DNA of 64,000 bases from Tridacna crocea (GCA_943736015.1 OX031060.1:25931231-25995230), one strand, 5' to 3'. Shown: positions 10,413 to 21,590, counted from the first letter of the stretch. The notes: generated from the sequence alone by a model not told the origin. Translations and numbers: made by a program.

Positions 10413-10518
10413 CTTCTTTCACTTTTTTCTTTCTGCCCAGAGTGCCAATTTTCTCTAGAAATGACTCGTCTTTCTTTTTTGGAGTTGATAAAGTCGACGT
10501 ATTTGGGGAAGTAGCCAT
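10413..10518 (-). CDS. parvin: Parvin, coding exon 1 (N-terminus)
   Basis: First coding exon of a parvin, an actin-binding adaptor of the ILK-PINCH-parvin complex at integrin adhesions. It encodes residues 1-35 plus one base of codon 36. The peptide starts MATSPNTSTLSTPKKKDESF and continues to a basic LGRKKKVKE stretch. Known alpha/beta-parvins begin the same way: MATSP, a proline/serine tail, then KKD-SFL and a lysine/arginine patch. The ATG has A at -3 and G at +4. The exon ends GAAG|GTTGTT (donor at 10412), phase 1. The first intron is 1,313 bp. The upstream transcription start is not visible. Identification rests on the four downstream exons as well and is firm. Confidence 0.93.
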
Positions 10519-10859
10519 TTTGTCTGATAGATCTAGAGTTACCGTTCGTGAGTTATAACGAAGAAGGGTAACTCAAAACATAGGAATACGATTCCATTGG
10601 ATTATCGAACTTGGGATCGTCTTCATTATTTTCCCAATCTTTAAAACATAATTTATATATATACAAAGCATGAATGGTTTCTATAAATATCAAAATGAAT
10701 GGATAGGTTATACGTAGTTCTAGACCATGTGAAGATTTGTCGTTTTGTGTGTTTGTGTTTTTCTTTTTCACTTAGTAGAAGGAAAGAAAACGATATTAAA
10801 ACCACATTGTCAACTTTCGTTGGCCGTTATCTTCAATTTCATGAATATGGTCTGCAAAA

Positions 10860-10965
10860 CAGAGAGAGAGAGAGGCAGACAGACAGAAAGAGAGAGAGAG
10901 ACAGACAGAAAGAGAGACAGACAGACAGAGAGAGAGACACAGAGAGAGAGAATACATCTCGAATA
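10860..10965 (+). repeat. (AGAC/AGAG) purine microsatellite
   Basis: Mixed AGAG and CAGACAGA units. It lies about 350 bp upstream of the parvin ATG and accounts for the long open frames on both strands here. Confidence 0.95.
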
Positions 10966-11159
10966 GATAGCAGAAAGACAGAACCATGACTGACTTGAAT
11001 GCCTATCAGACCTCTAGGAGTGCCAAGACTGGACGTTAGGCCCAAGTGGAACATAAATGGATGTAAAACAAGTGTGGTGAATGGACAGACAATTTAGGAA
11101 TAAATAGATTATCAAAGTTTCAAACTTGTTATCAGGCTAGAAAATTTTCAGCCAGTCAA

Positions 11160-11276
11160 TATGTAATGGAACTTGAAACTATTAAAAACATGTTGGGATA
11201 GGAAGATAATGCTGCCACCATTTTCCTTAGGGTCGTTCATGAATATGATAAATTGTGGTAGCGCAGTAAAGGGTTA
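11160..11276 (-). mobile_element. F1 fragment, decayed
   Basis: Hairpin remnant GATAATGCTGCCACCATTTTC and end GCAGTAAAGGGTTAA. Confidence 0.5.
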
Positions 11277-11791
11277 ACCGGACGTCAGACCATTTGAAGT
11301 TGCTCTTGAGCGAACGTCAGATCGGGTGGTGGGGCATGAGGTGGTCTAGAATAGAAGTCGGAGCCATGAAGGCTTTGAACGGAGACAGACGGGTGGATCA
11401 TAGATAGGGACAGAGCAATTTAACATTCAAAGGGGCACGTTGGCTCTGAATAGGTACAGAACAAGACCTATGCGGGTACTGGACCCGGACAGTACACCTT
11501 TCAAATGAGTACGGGACAATGTTGACCCTGAGTAGGGACAGAACTGTGACCAGCATGTGGGACATAAAAGGGGACAGACCTGTGAGGGTTGTGGACGAGA
11601 ACATGACAATGTGGACCTTCAAACGGGCATGGGACAATGTGGGCCCTGAGAAGAGACAGAATCGTGTAGGACTTGAAAGGGGACGGATTAATCTGTAGGT
11701 CATGGACGGAGACAGAACAATATTAGGCTTCAAATTGGCATTGGACAATATGGAGCAAGTGTGAAAGCATTCCTCCTCCTCCCGCTTCCTC

Positions 11792-11810
11792 AACCCCCCC
11801 CCCCCCCCCC
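11792..11810 (+). repeat. Poly-C run at the F1 break
   Basis: About 18 C, placed where the left half of the following F1 copy should be. Confidence 0.85.
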
Positions 11811-11925
11811 TCGTTCTCTACCCTGATGGAAACAAATTTCAAGTTTTGAGTTACGTTTATTTTGCCGTCTGCAAGTGCTTTCAAATTGGACCTGTCTGAA
11901 ATTTTGTCGTTTGGAATAGAGTTAA
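11810..11925 (+). mobile_element. F1 right half (arm B only)
   Basis: Starts TCTACCCTGATGGAAACAAA and ends TTGGAATAGAGTTAA; arm A and hairpin absent. Confidence 0.75.
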
Positions 11926-12250
11926 AAGCAAGTGTTGGACGAGGATAGAACAAGATGGACCTTCAAATGGGTAAAAGATACTTTGGGTCAGGAGTGGGGT
12001 TAGAACCTTGTGGGACTTGAGTTGACGACAGGACCAAACAGACCTTGATGGAAGTCAAAACTATTTTGGTCATAGTTGAAAACCATGTTGGCATAGATCG
12101 GAGAATAGACCGACCATGTAGGGCTAGAATAAACGTTTATGGATGTTAGGTCGTGAAATGACTTGTTTTTCTATCAAATAGTTGGTGGATCTTAGAAAGA
12201 TTTTAAAACATGATCTACAGTGTTCAAGGAAAAAAATCAAGGAAACACAT

Positions 12251-12472
12251 TTTATTCTTTATCAGACGTCAGCATTTCAGATTTGTCAAATTTGAAAGTA
12301 TTTGCAGTCGAAAAGTTAGATGAAATTCAAACAATTAGGCCTACATCTTTCTTTCGAAGGATAGAATACATTGTGGAGAAAGTCGTGGTTTCTAGCATTC
12401 CGGTTTTTTAAACGCTTTTTCTTTCCCCTATCCATATAACCTTATAAGCGGAATTGTATGGGAAAGGTTTAA
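12251..12472 (-). mobile_element. F1 element, decayed
   Basis: Arm B TTGAAAGTATTTGCAGTCG, no intact hairpin, arm A GAATTGTATGGGAAAGGTTT. Confidence 0.55.
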
Positions 12473-12544
12473 ATGGTGTACATTCCAATGTAGAAAATCA
12501 TAGATTTGCTGTCAAGATTTCAAACGAAACAGGAAAAAACTTAC

Positions 12545-12563
12545 CAGTAAATTGCTTATCCAT
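12545..12563 (-). CDS. Candidate alternative first coding exon of parvin
   Basis: A short exon-like sequence: in-frame stop TAA, one codon, then ATG and five further codons (MDKQFT), then G|GTAAGTTT, a near-ideal donor. It ends in phase 1, exactly what the parvin exon 2 acceptor needs, giving MDKQFTAIELQEEG. The ATG has G at -3 and +4. It could be an alternative promoter and N-terminus that skips the basic KKK patch. It is too short for homology, so it may equally be chance or belong to another transcript. Confidence 0.35.
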
Positions 12564-12572
12564 GTCTTACTT

Positions 12573-13060
12573 TGAATTCAGAACTGAGAACTGTATATAG
12601 CAATCTAAGTGTCACTTATTAGTCTTTTCCCTTTTCTGAACACAAATACACAAAACCAGTCATCGATACATCAATATTTTTCTCGTAAAGTTGACAACCA
12701 GTTCACAAATATACAGTATTGCCAAAAAGCTAACTTAACGTCCATTTAGCCTCAAGGTCTTCTAAGAACCTATTCCCTCATGCACATCCTTTTCATCTCT
12801 TCACCAACGTGTAAATATGCAGAAAAAAAGTGATTTAAAAATTCTGAAGTTTTTCTTTAAAAAGTGATCATTGTAGTACACGTGGATATTTGCAATTTGA
12901 CGAGCATTCTTCTCATTTACCAAGATGTTTCCGAAATTTATCGGCTACAGTTTAGTTAAAAGTCCGTAGTACAAAATAAACTTGAATTTCAGATTGTTGA
13001 TATCTTAATAAACAATTAGTGAGCATTTTACGACCTCGGATAAGTGGTCTGCTTCAAAGT
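12573..13060. other. Sequence upstream of the candidate alternative parvin exon
   Basis: No repeat with another copy here and no TATA box at a plausible distance; could be the promoter side of the 12545-12563 exon if that exon is real. Confidence 0.3.
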
Positions 13061-13065
13061 CTATT

Positions 13066-13255
13066 TCACTCTTTACCAGACGACAAAATTTTAGACTTGT
13101 CCAAATTCAAAACATTTGCAGACGACAAATGAAACATTTCTAAAATGATGGAATTTCTCTCTGAAAACGAAGTGTATGAACTGGGAAAAGGAGAAAGTGC
13201 CAGTTACCAGTTCGTACAGTGTTTTCCAAATGCTGTTTTCTAGTGATCGTTTTAA
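13066..13255 (-). mobile_element. F1 element, decayed right half
   Basis: Good arm B (CATTTGCAGACGACAAATG); hairpin inner part GTGCCAGTTACCAG. Confidence 0.65.
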
Positions 13256-13289
13256 CACAAATTACTTGGAAACGGATTTATTTCAACTC

Positions 13290-13400
13290 GTTTAGCAGAC
13301 GACTTTTTGTTTTTTGTGTTGCAACAAACAACTTTTAAAAGTATTGTGGCAAAAGGAGAAACTGCTCGTAACGAGAATGTTTGTCAGAATGTTTTTAAAA
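13290..13400. mobile_element. F1 hairpin remnant, GCTCG subtype
   Basis: GGCAAAAGGAGAAACTGCTCGTAACGAG with little on either side. Confidence 0.5.
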
Positions 13401-13479
13401 CATGTTTTCATGCATTAAATTAGTTCAGATCTTTAACCTATATTTTTACAAGGAAGTTATAAGATCAGTTTCCGGAAGT

Positions 13480-13625
13480 AGTGCCTTAACAAAGTACTAC
13501 GCGCACTTTGAGTTTACTGTTGATTTATTGTAACGTGTTTAACACTGTTCTCAAAACTATTTCAATGATATCGCAGCACCAAGTGTACCTTTCCGTACTT
13601 TCCTGGAAATTCTTTTACCAGCACT
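13480..13625 (-). mobile_element. SINE tail fragment
   Basis: TTTCAATGATATCGCAGCAC then CCTTTCCGTACTTTCCTGGA parallels 22960-23030, the body of a better SINE copy. Confidence 0.5.
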
Positions 13626-13720
13626 AAATGTTACCAACATTTTCTCCTTTTCCCACAATATTTTCAAAAGTCTTCTTTCCCAGAGTCGTGAAAACCAAGG
13701 ACTGTTCGGGAAAAGTTGAA
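13626..13720 (-). mobile_element. F1 right half
   Basis: Begins in the loop (GTTACCAACATTTTCTCC) and ends GTTCGGGAAAAGTTGAA. Confidence 0.65.
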
Positions 13721-13810
13721 TGAACCCCAAAAGCATTTAAGTACGGAAGGAAGACCAAAATGATAATTGCAATATCATGATAGCTTTTGTATTTCGTGTT
13801 TAAGCAGAGC

Positions 13811-13874
13811 GGACAGTGTAGATTAAAGATCAGGCTGCACGTTTTGTGCCGTCTGATCTTGATCTACACCGACT
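13811..13874. repeat. F3 palindromic element
   Basis: GGACAGTGTAGATTAAAGATCAGGCTGCAC against a matching right arm. The flank GGGCACTTGAAGGGTT is shared with 17515-17550. Confidence 0.75.
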
Positions 13875-14042
13875 GCAAAAGGCTGCCATAGTAGTGAAGG
13901 GCACTTGAAGGGTTGATAGATTCAGTGGACTGATTAAAATATTTTTCCTTTTATCACAATGTTTTCAAATATAGTCCCCTGCAAGTAAAAAAATCCGAAT
14001 GGAAGAGATGGGTCACAAGTAATTTATGTTTGACTAATTCAA

Positions 14043-14273
14043 TTAAAACCCTTTACCAAACAATCCCTGGTTTGTACGACCAAGTGGAAGAAACCCTCTG
14101 AAAACATTGTGGGAAAAGGAGAAAATGCTGGTAACCAGCATTTTCTCCTTTTCCCACAATGTTTTCTATTCTTCTGAAGTCAAGTTACAATTTTTGAGTT
14201 ACCTTTATTTTGCCGTCTGCAAGTGCTTTCAATTTAGACCAGTGTAGAATTTTGTCTTTTGGGAAAGGGTTAA
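14043..14273 (+). mobile_element. F1 element, full length, near-perfect hairpin
   Basis: About 33-bp arms (ACATTGTGGGAAAAGGAGAA inward) pair without mismatch around GGTAACC. Confidence 0.9.
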
Positions 14274-15047
14274 CGATGTTTATTACATTTATGCTATCGT
14301 TAGTAAATAGATAAAAAAAAAAAACATGGCAACTATACTAGCCGTATACTCTGGCACTATGGGGCTAATGTATCCCTGGAAAGCATGATACTAGGCAGGT
14401 CATCACGTGATTATGGATACACAAAATCCATTTTGTCCGACAATCGATTGGATCATAGATAAGTATGGTCCTCAGACCTGCAGACAATTTACAACTAGCA
14501 AAAAGTGTCGATTCATGTCAGCATACAGCGTACAACATGCAAATTAATCAGAAAGAATTTGTCTTGCGTACACGAGTCGGTACTACATGCAAATTGATTA
14601 GTAAGAATTTGTCTTCATTATCTGACGCTTGCTGGAGAGTTGATACAAGGGAAGTAACTCCGATCTTTATTTGATTGTTATAAAGGCACGGTTATCTTTC
14701 TTAAAAACTTTTGAAAATTCATTAGTTGTTTCTAGAATCTAAAACTGTCACAGAAATAATGTGATATAGTCTTTAAATTTAGAACGGTATGACTTCTTTT
14801 TCCCTCACTATTTTCAGAAACTCTTTCTGCCCGCATCTTTCTCCCTCATTCCATAGAGCGGTTATTGAAACCTGGCGGTACTATATCGAGAACTACGTAT
14901 GTTTCGTTGTTTTGTACGCATTATAGTACTACGAGTAAGTGAAAACAATAGTAAATGATAACTAGTAAATGGATTCCAGCATACCTTCATTTCTTTTTAT
15001 ACCCGAAACAAACGTATTATAATACAGCAGTGCTTGGGAAAAGGGGG

Positions 15048-15272
15048 TTTGACCCTTTACCACAGAGCAACATTTTAGACCTATCCAAATTGAAAGCATT
15101 TGCAGACGACAACTTCATAGTGGCTCCAATTATGTATTTTTTCTTTGATAGGGTAACATAAGTTTGTGGAAAAAAGAGAAAATGCTAGTAACCATTTTCT
15201 CCTTTTCCCGCAATATTGTCAAAAGGTGTCTTCCATAAGTCAAAATTCGTCATTTGTGTAGTAAAGGGTTAA
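15048..15272 (-). mobile_element. F1 element, hairpin shortened
   Basis: Left arm AAATGCTAGTAACCATTTTC has lost the right CAGC; end GTGTAGTAAAGGGTTAA. Confidence 0.78.
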
Positions 15273-15390
15273 TGCAACTCTGTGATGAATGATACAAAGC
15301 AATTCGTCACCTGATTATCCATCCATAAAATCTATCAAACGACAAAATCATGAAGAAGAATGGTCTTTTGAAAAGCAGAAAATTGACAAA

Positions 15391-15466
15391 AAGTTTAAAG
15401 TTTCCACCCGGGTCAGCCTGGGCGTTATGCGCAGGCTAACACGAGTCGATGCTTCTTGCAAACGTT
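15391..15466. repeat. F6 palindromic element
   Basis: GGGTCAGCCTGGGCGTTATG against GCGCAGGCTAACACGAGTCG; abuts the next F1 copy. Confidence 0.65.
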
Positions 15467-15686
15467 TTAACTCAATACCACACAATCCCTACTTTAGAGG
15501 AAGAAGCCTTTAGAAAACTTTGTGGGAAAAGGAGAAAATGCTGGTAACCAGCATTTTCTCCTTTTCCCACAAAGTTTTCTACTCTTCACAAAAGAAATTT
15601 CAAATTTTCAGTCACTTTTATTACGTCGTCTGCAAATGCTGTCGATTTGGACAAGGCTATATTAGTGTCGTTTGGTAATGAGTTAA
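15467..15686 (+). mobile_element. F1 element with co-varied stem CTTTG/CAAAG
   Basis: Outer stem AACTTTGTGGG pairs with CCCACAAAGTT, where most copies have CATTG/CAATG. Confidence 0.88.
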
Positions 15687-15779
15687 ACCCCGTTTTCACA
15701 GAACGTAGTCCTTATTTATTTACGCCAAAACAATAGCACATTTTGTCGTACTAAAATGTGCTGGTAAATCCGTGGGAAC

Positions 15780-15908
15780 TCAAACCTTTACCAAATTACT
15801 ATGTGTATTAGCGAACCTGGGGAAGAAGGAGTTTGAAAACACTGTGGGAAAAGGATTAAGTACTGGTGACCAACATTTCAGTCTTTTCCCAAAATATGTA
15901 AGTCTTAA
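15780..15908 (+). mobile_element. F1 left half; shares TTAA with next
   Basis: Arm A and hairpin GTACTGGTGACCAACATTTC, arm B lost. Confidence 0.6.
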
Positions 15909-16119
15909 CGAAACAATAAAATTTTAGACAATTCAAAATTGATAGCACCTGCAGACGACAAAAATAAACCTAACTCAAATATTGAATTTTATCTCCAGCA
16001 GGAGGCATTGTGGGAAAAGGAGAAAATGCTGAACCAGCATTTTCTCCCTTTCACACAATGTTTTCCAACGGCTTCTATTTCCGGATCGTAAAAAGCAGGA
16101 ATTGTTTGGTAAAGGGTTA
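15905..16119 (-). mobile_element. F1 element, full length
   Basis: Loop shortened to GCTGAACCAGC; right end GTTTGGTAAAGGGTTA. Confidence 0.8.
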
Positions 16120-16506
16120 CTAAAAGGCAAAATGATATCATTTGAGCTTTCTTGAATTGTCGTCTGCAAATACCCCAACCACCCCTTACGAGCTTTTGCA
16201 ACCGTCCTGAGGAAGAACACTTTTCAAAACATGAGGGCAGAAGAAAAAAATGTTGTTTACTAGCTAGAGGTTTCAGAAGTCAATGACCAAAGAATTGCAA
16301 GTAGCTTCCCGAGAACCTTCGTTCTCCAACATGCTAATTTCAATTCTAGTTCTAGATTCTTCAAGTAGCATTTGATAGAATGAGACGGTTCGTTTCCGGC
16401 TAATCAAATGACTAGCCAGGAAATTTCGAATTTAGAATGACTATAACATATGATTATATATTCGCAGTTTTTATTTGTCGGGGTGAATTTATCCAAATGT
16501 AAAGAA

Positions 16507-16620
16507 CAGAACAGAACTTTACTTTATTAACCCAAGTATAACATGTGTACAATAAGTGTATGTATCAAAAGAATACGAATAAGGCATATATAGAGAACAA
16601 TTGGTAAGTGGCCATATATT
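16507..16620 (-). mobile_element. LINE-like 3-prime tail
   Basis: ACAGAACAGAACTTTACTTT is the complement of an AAAGTAAAG(TTCTG)n tail; a similar end is at 27455-27600. The fragment body is unassigned. Confidence 0.45.
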
Positions 16621-16869
16621 GGAAAATATACTGATACGCAGGAAAGGATTTGCGAACGGGATATACGGCATTTGTCATAGGGTCTGCAAGTCTCGTTTGG
16701 ATGAAATGCACTTCCGGGGGCACTGGTCGCTATATTGAGATTTTTTCCACTATTTTGCTTATGCATGTACCGACATTCGTGACGCAACACCGATGTGTAT
16801 ATTATTCAAATTCTCAAAAATGGGTTTGGAGAGGAAAAACTGGAGATGATAGATGTTGGTAAGGGTTAA

Positions 16870-17440
16870 AATATTGTTTAGAAATAATTTTGTGATTTAA
16901 ATACAGGCCGTGGAAATAAGCGAAAATCCGTAACCCAGTTTTCGTACATCCTTGCAATGGACATGTACTCGGTCGATTTCTGATCTCAGAAGGTCAAACT
17001 AACCTAGTTATGGCAATAAAATAATGTTTTTTTAGCATTTCATTCTAGAAATGCACTCATATCGCGTCTTCAGGGGCGTTTAGAAACATAAAGCGTTTTT
17101 GATACGTTTCGCACCACTGCAGTTTCGCACCCAAGTCTCCTTTGCACCATATTGAATGTTGCCGGTAATGACAGTTGGAATTATTCGGCCTCATTTTATT
17201 CATTGAATTGCCTTAATCAGCCATTCTAAACTGGTCGTGAATTATTGGCTTCAAAACCTATTTTGGCATCTTATCTGGAATTATTTTCAGTTAAATTCAT
17301 CATTTCTAGTTCAAAACTAGGTATATGAGCTTAACCCTTTAAAGAGCACGGAATAAATCAAAGACGCGTGAACATTCTATAAATAAGATCGTGAGAATAA
17401 TGCTGAAGTTGCCCTCGTCTGGACAGTCTTAGTAAAGCGA
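16870..17440. other. No identified element
   Basis: Mixed AT-rich sequence with no second copy and no convincing frame. Confidence 0.35.
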
Positions 17441-17442
17441 TC

Positions 17443-17511
17443 AATGTAGATCAGAGATCAGACTGCAGACTTTCTACAGTCTAGTCATGATTGTACATTG
17501 TTGTACATTGA
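17443..17511. repeat. F3 palindromic element, decayed
   Basis: ATCAATGTAGATCAGAGATC, GACTGCAG/CTACAGTC, and TGTACATTGATC ends. Confidence 0.6.
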
Positions 17512-17934
17512 TCACAAAAGCAACTAAAGTGGTCAAAGGCACTTAGAGGGTTATAACAAGGAATTGTGGACTATTTGAATACTCAGAATCAGTACTTGTG
17601 CTAGCCTATTTTGATGTAGCCTTTACAAGTGTAATGTTTCTAATGATGAAATGATCTATTCTGCAGAAAGTCTATTTGAATACATTGCTTTAGCCTGTTT
17701 TTTTTGCAGGAGGGCAAATAGGCCATGAAATCCTAACAAACACAATAACTGTCCAAAACATCTGTACAGTGCCACATGAAACATCACCTACTTTAGACTC
17801 ATTGGAAATGCCAAACCAATAAAACAGAAGATTAATTCATGACTGTCCAAATGACAGCAGATGCAACAGGATGTACTACACAAGTTATGATTTGCAGGGC
17901 ATTTTCTTCTACTTAGAAGAATAGGCATCTTGTT

Positions 17935-18136
17935 GGCTCTTTATCAAAAAAGCTTGTGTCAAAACAGCTAGGGGGAGGGAAGCCAGGACAATAAATATGA
18001 GAAAAAGAGAAAATATTGGAAATCATTTTTTCTGCGGTGTTTTGCACCCATTCAAAAACAAATTTCAACAGTTCATTTGCATATCACCTGCTAATCCTCT
18101 CGGCTTGACCCACTCGAAATTTTGTTCTGTGAGTTA
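17935..18136 (+). mobile_element. F1 element, decayed; shares TTAA with next
   Basis: Worn arm A and hairpin; arm B ends TTTTGTTCTGTGAGTTAA. Confidence 0.55.
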
Positions 18137-18330
18137 ACCCTTTACCAAACAATTTTGTTCCTCATTACCCTGAAGCAGAGGGCTTTTGAAAACATTGAAG
18201 GAAGATGAGAAAAAAGCTGGTCATCAGCTTTTTATACATTTCTCACGTTTCCTTTCATTTAGGCTAAAATTTTTCATCCTCCAACTTTGCTTTCAAAATA
18301 GACATGATGAAAATTTTGTTAAAAGATTAA
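18133..18330 (+). mobile_element. F1 element, decayed
   Basis: Arm A starts TTAACCCTTTACCAAACAAT; hairpin AAAAGCTGGTCATCAGCTTTT. Confidence 0.6.
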
Positions 18331-18662
18331 AATGGTTGCATGTCTTCTTATATAGCCCTTGTTTAATTCATCCTTGCAAGTGTTGTTGGACCAGAGACAG
18401 CCCAGTAATTTTATACCAGTAGATAAAGGGGTCAGTGGTCTGTCTCCTGTAGATAACTTTTTATGTCTTGCAGCAGACCAATTTTGAAAACATTTTTACC
18501 TAAGGACAAATTGGTCAAAATAAGTAATGTCTGATTTTGACATGATTTAACGAATACTCAAGCTTTACTCCTTGATTAATTTTTTTCACATTCACAAGGA
18601 TGCTTCTGAAGTTTTGTGCTCCAAATATGTTTCAGAAGCAATTTTATTATTTTTGGTGACTT

Positions 18663-18878
18663 GTAAGTCTTTACCAAAAAGTCCTGAGTTTTAACAACCC
18701 TGCAGAAAAATACTTTAGGAGACATTGTGTGAAAAGACAACTAATAATTTTTACTTTCAACACAATGTTTTCTACCTTTTAATAGGTAAATTGCAAAATG
18801 TGAGTCAAAATCAATCAATTGTCTGCAAATGCTTTGAATTTGAAGAAGTGCAGAGTTTTATCAGTTGGTAAAGATTAA
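18663..18878 (+). mobile_element. F1 element, decayed hairpin
   Basis: Arm A AAAAAGTCCTGAGTTTTAAC; arm B AATTGTCTGCAAATGCTTTG; ends GGTAAAGATTAA. Confidence 0.65.
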
Positions 18879-19239
18879 ACAAAATAAACATGAGAAATCT
18901 TAAAAGTTTTGTAGATATTTATCTTTATTACATTTGTAGTAACAAAACACTTTTGCATTATTCTCATGTTATTTGGGTCCCTCGATGAAGCAAATTTCTG
19001 CTTCAGAAAAAAATATTGTTAAAAAATGCAAAATTGTTTCTTAATTTGCCATTTCTCACAATGTTTTCAAAGGACTATTAATTTTGTGCAGCTAATAAGA
19101 CTTGTATGTAACGAAGTTTCTTTTTCCACACAATGTCAATGACTGAATTTTACTACATGTATATTGCTTTCACTCTTCAAGGAGCATTAAGGATTTTGTT
19201 CTAAACATAAACAAGAATATTGCTTGTCCTTTATTTAAC

Positions 19240-19440
19240 AAAGTCATGAAACCTTACTTTACTTTTAACACTAGATAAAATCTGAGGCAAATGGAGAAAA
19301 ATAATTGAAAGAATGAGATGAAAACATTATGGCAAATAGATATTGCTGACTGTGAGCAACATATTTGATCACAATATTTTCAAAAGCAGTCTACTGCAAT
19401 GCTATTTTAATTTAGTGTCATTTCTCGGTTAGGATTTTAA
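19240..19440. mobile_element. Possible F1 remnant
   Basis: ACATTATGGCAAATAGATATTGC and a later TCACAATATTTTCAAAAG resemble hairpin arms; the rest is unrecognisable. Confidence 0.3.
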
Positions 19441-19771
19441 TACCCTTTTCACTATTGAGCAGTACCGGTAAATACAAGCATGAACTTCTTTGCCGTGCAA
19501 AGATGGTAAACATAGAAAATTAATACTATACAGCACTATTTTTCTTTAATTAAATGTTTAAATGACTGCATGTCCAATTATACATATATGAGAACCATAT
19601 TGCATAACATGTGGTCCCTGTAAGGTGCAGTTGTCTTGGAATCATGGTTCCTTTTTTGGTGTCATTCTTCTAGCCGGAGAAAGCTCTGAAAGTATATTAG
19701 GAAGAGACGTTTGTAAATACATGTATAGTATTTCTTAATACAAGTTCTCAGCTAACTAGAGCAAAAATTGC

Positions 19772-19975
19772 TTAATTCTTTATCACAGGACAGATCCTAA
19801 ACTTTTCCAATTGAAAACATTAGGAAACAACAATTTAAATGGGGCTGGAAGAATGGAATTTGTCTTTGAATGAGTAGAAAACATTGTGGAAAAGGGAGGA
19901 AATGATGGTTACCAGCATTTTCTCCTTTACCAACAATGTTATCAAAAGGCTTCTTCCTTGAAAGCACTAGGGTAA
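19772..19975 (-). mobile_element. F1 element, decayed
   Basis: Left hairpin arm ACATTGTGGAAAAGGGAGG and right arm CAGCATTTTCTCCTTTACC. Confidence 0.62.
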
Positions 19976-19977
19976 AT

Positions 19978-20157
19978 GACTTGTACAAATTGAAAGCACT
20001 AGCAGACAAAAATGTAAGAGTGGCTATAAAGTTGAAATTTATTTATGGAATGGTTGATAATACCCTAAGAAAAAGAAGACATGCTGGTCTGGTTACCAGC
20101 ATTTTCACTTATTTCCATATTGTTTTCATAAACTGTTTTCTGTACAGAAAGGGTTAA
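19978..20157 (-). mobile_element. F1 element, arm A lost
   Basis: Arm B TTGAAAGCACTAGCAGAC; hairpin ACATGCTGGTCTGGTTACCAGCA; ends AAAGGGTTAA. Confidence 0.6.
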
Positions 20158-20296
20158 ACATTTCATTCATGTGCCAGTTAGTGCAATTGGTCATGGGTAT
20201 CTTTCCAAAGTACTATGCACAAAGGTAATATTCAGTGTGCATGGTGAACAAGCATACTGCATTTTTCTTAAATGACCCTTGGCTTTTGAAGCACAA

Positions 20297-20533
20297 TTAA
20301 TCCTTTACAACACAATCCTGATTTTTAAAGACCCGGAGGAAGCCTTATGAAAACATTGTAGGAAAAGGATTAAATGCTGGTAACCAGCATTTTTTTCCTT
20401 TTCCAATAATATTTTCTACCCTCTCAAATAAATTTCCATCATTTGAGTACTAGATCTTTATTCTATACGGCATTAATTGTCATCTGCAAATCCTTTTAAT
20501 TTGGATCAGTCAAAGATTCTGTCTTGTGCTAAG
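20297..20533 (+). mobile_element. F1 element, full length, worn
   Basis: Arm A TTTACAACACAATCCTGATT; loop AAATGCTGGTAACCAGCATTT; arm B TGTCATCTGCAAATCCTTTT. Confidence 0.75.
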
Positions 20534-20560
20534 AAGATAATTACATACTTTTCAACAAAG

Positions 20561-20616
20561 TGTCGATCTAGATCAGACTGCAATGAACATGCAGTCTGAT
20601 CTTGAATTTGATCTCT
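20561..20616. repeat. F3 palindromic element
   Basis: GATCAGACTGCAATGAACATGCAGTCTGATC. Confidence 0.75.
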
Positions 20617-20624
20617 CTTATATT

Positions 20625-21590
20625 TGATATTTAAAGACATAATACTGGAGTGGCTGTCTTGAAAATACTTGAATATTACCTAAGGCTGAAATTAACAGCG
20701 GCTCAACGTAGATCTCGCTGCACGATCACCCTCGGCAAATTGCGGATTACAAATAGATCTATAAATATCTGCTTTAAAACGTCTTGTGTCGTACTTTTGC
20801 TTTCATTTTATGCCTTCACACAGCTGTAGTTTTGTGAAAGAAACGTGATTCACCTTTTTTGATTTAACTCTGTCAAAAAAGCATGATTCTATTGAATACG
20901 AAACCGAAAGTAGGTTGAACCATCAACCTGTTTACCTGCGCTGAACACGGTCTCTTCTTTACTGTGGCGTATTCATAGTCACATATCGTTCTCTGATCGA
21001 CTACCGAAATTTTCAAATTGCTCGGACTTCTTAAATCTTACTTCATCATTCGTAATTGCTTCGTGTATCTCTCAACATACTGTGATGTAAAGGCAATAAA
21101 TTTACGGTCGATCCCGGAAGTGATGAACTCTCGCGGTCACGTGACGAGACTTTCGGACCCTATTGAAATAATGCTTTGTTTGTCCGGTGTCGCATGATAC
21201 TTCCGGTGTGCCGCTTACGATTACAAAGAAATATCGCTTATATCAAATGTAATTGGCAAATCGTCAATCATCGGCTTTGTATGCCTAATTATGGAATGGC
21301 TTTTATATGACTGAATTACAAAGTAAAAGTACACGGTAAAGTACTTTTAGATTATTCCATTGCAAAAAGTGAGAAGCCTACAAACGATTGTTATGCAGAA
21401 TATTACGATGGGGAATTTACACATTATGACGTAAATATGATTATCTTTTATGTCACATCAATCCCACGCAGTAGATAGTATGTGAAATCCTCGGGCCTTT
21501 CCGTTTTTTCGCAAATAAAATCGATATTACCTTTAAGATATAAAAAAGGACTCTTCTCCATAGTCTCAATGGTAGGGAACCGTCAGTATT
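20625..21590. promoter_or_regulatory. Non-repetitive block with ETS and E-box motifs
   Basis: About 1 kb without repeats. Near 21110-21215 it carries CCGGAAGT, ACTTCCGGTG, GGTCACGTGACG and CTCGCGG, a combination typical of metazoan housekeeping promoters or enhancers. I see no exon beside it. A promoter of an unannotated transcript, or a distal element for either gene, is possible. Confidence 0.3.

Larger units (their letters stand above)
11277..12060 (+). repeat. Degenerate GGGACAGA-type minisatellite
   Basis: A phrase like GGGACAGAAC-x-TGTGGG-x-TTGAA recurs roughly every 30 bp with many changes. It is interrupted by the F1 fragment at 11810-11925. The strand is purine-rich and makes long but meaningless open frames on the minus strand. 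Confidence 0.65.

Noticed and set aside
10699..11054. Overlapping open frames on both strands rich in RERE or SLSL
   Set aside because: They are translations of the AGAC/AGAG microsatellite.
11398..11793. 131-codon minus-strand open frame
   Set aside because: Arises from the degenerate purine-rich repeat; internal phrase repetition, no domain.
14116..14162. Strong hairpins resembling bacterial terminators
   Set aside because: They are the F1 stem, repeated dozens of times without T-tract logic, in a eukaryotic genome.
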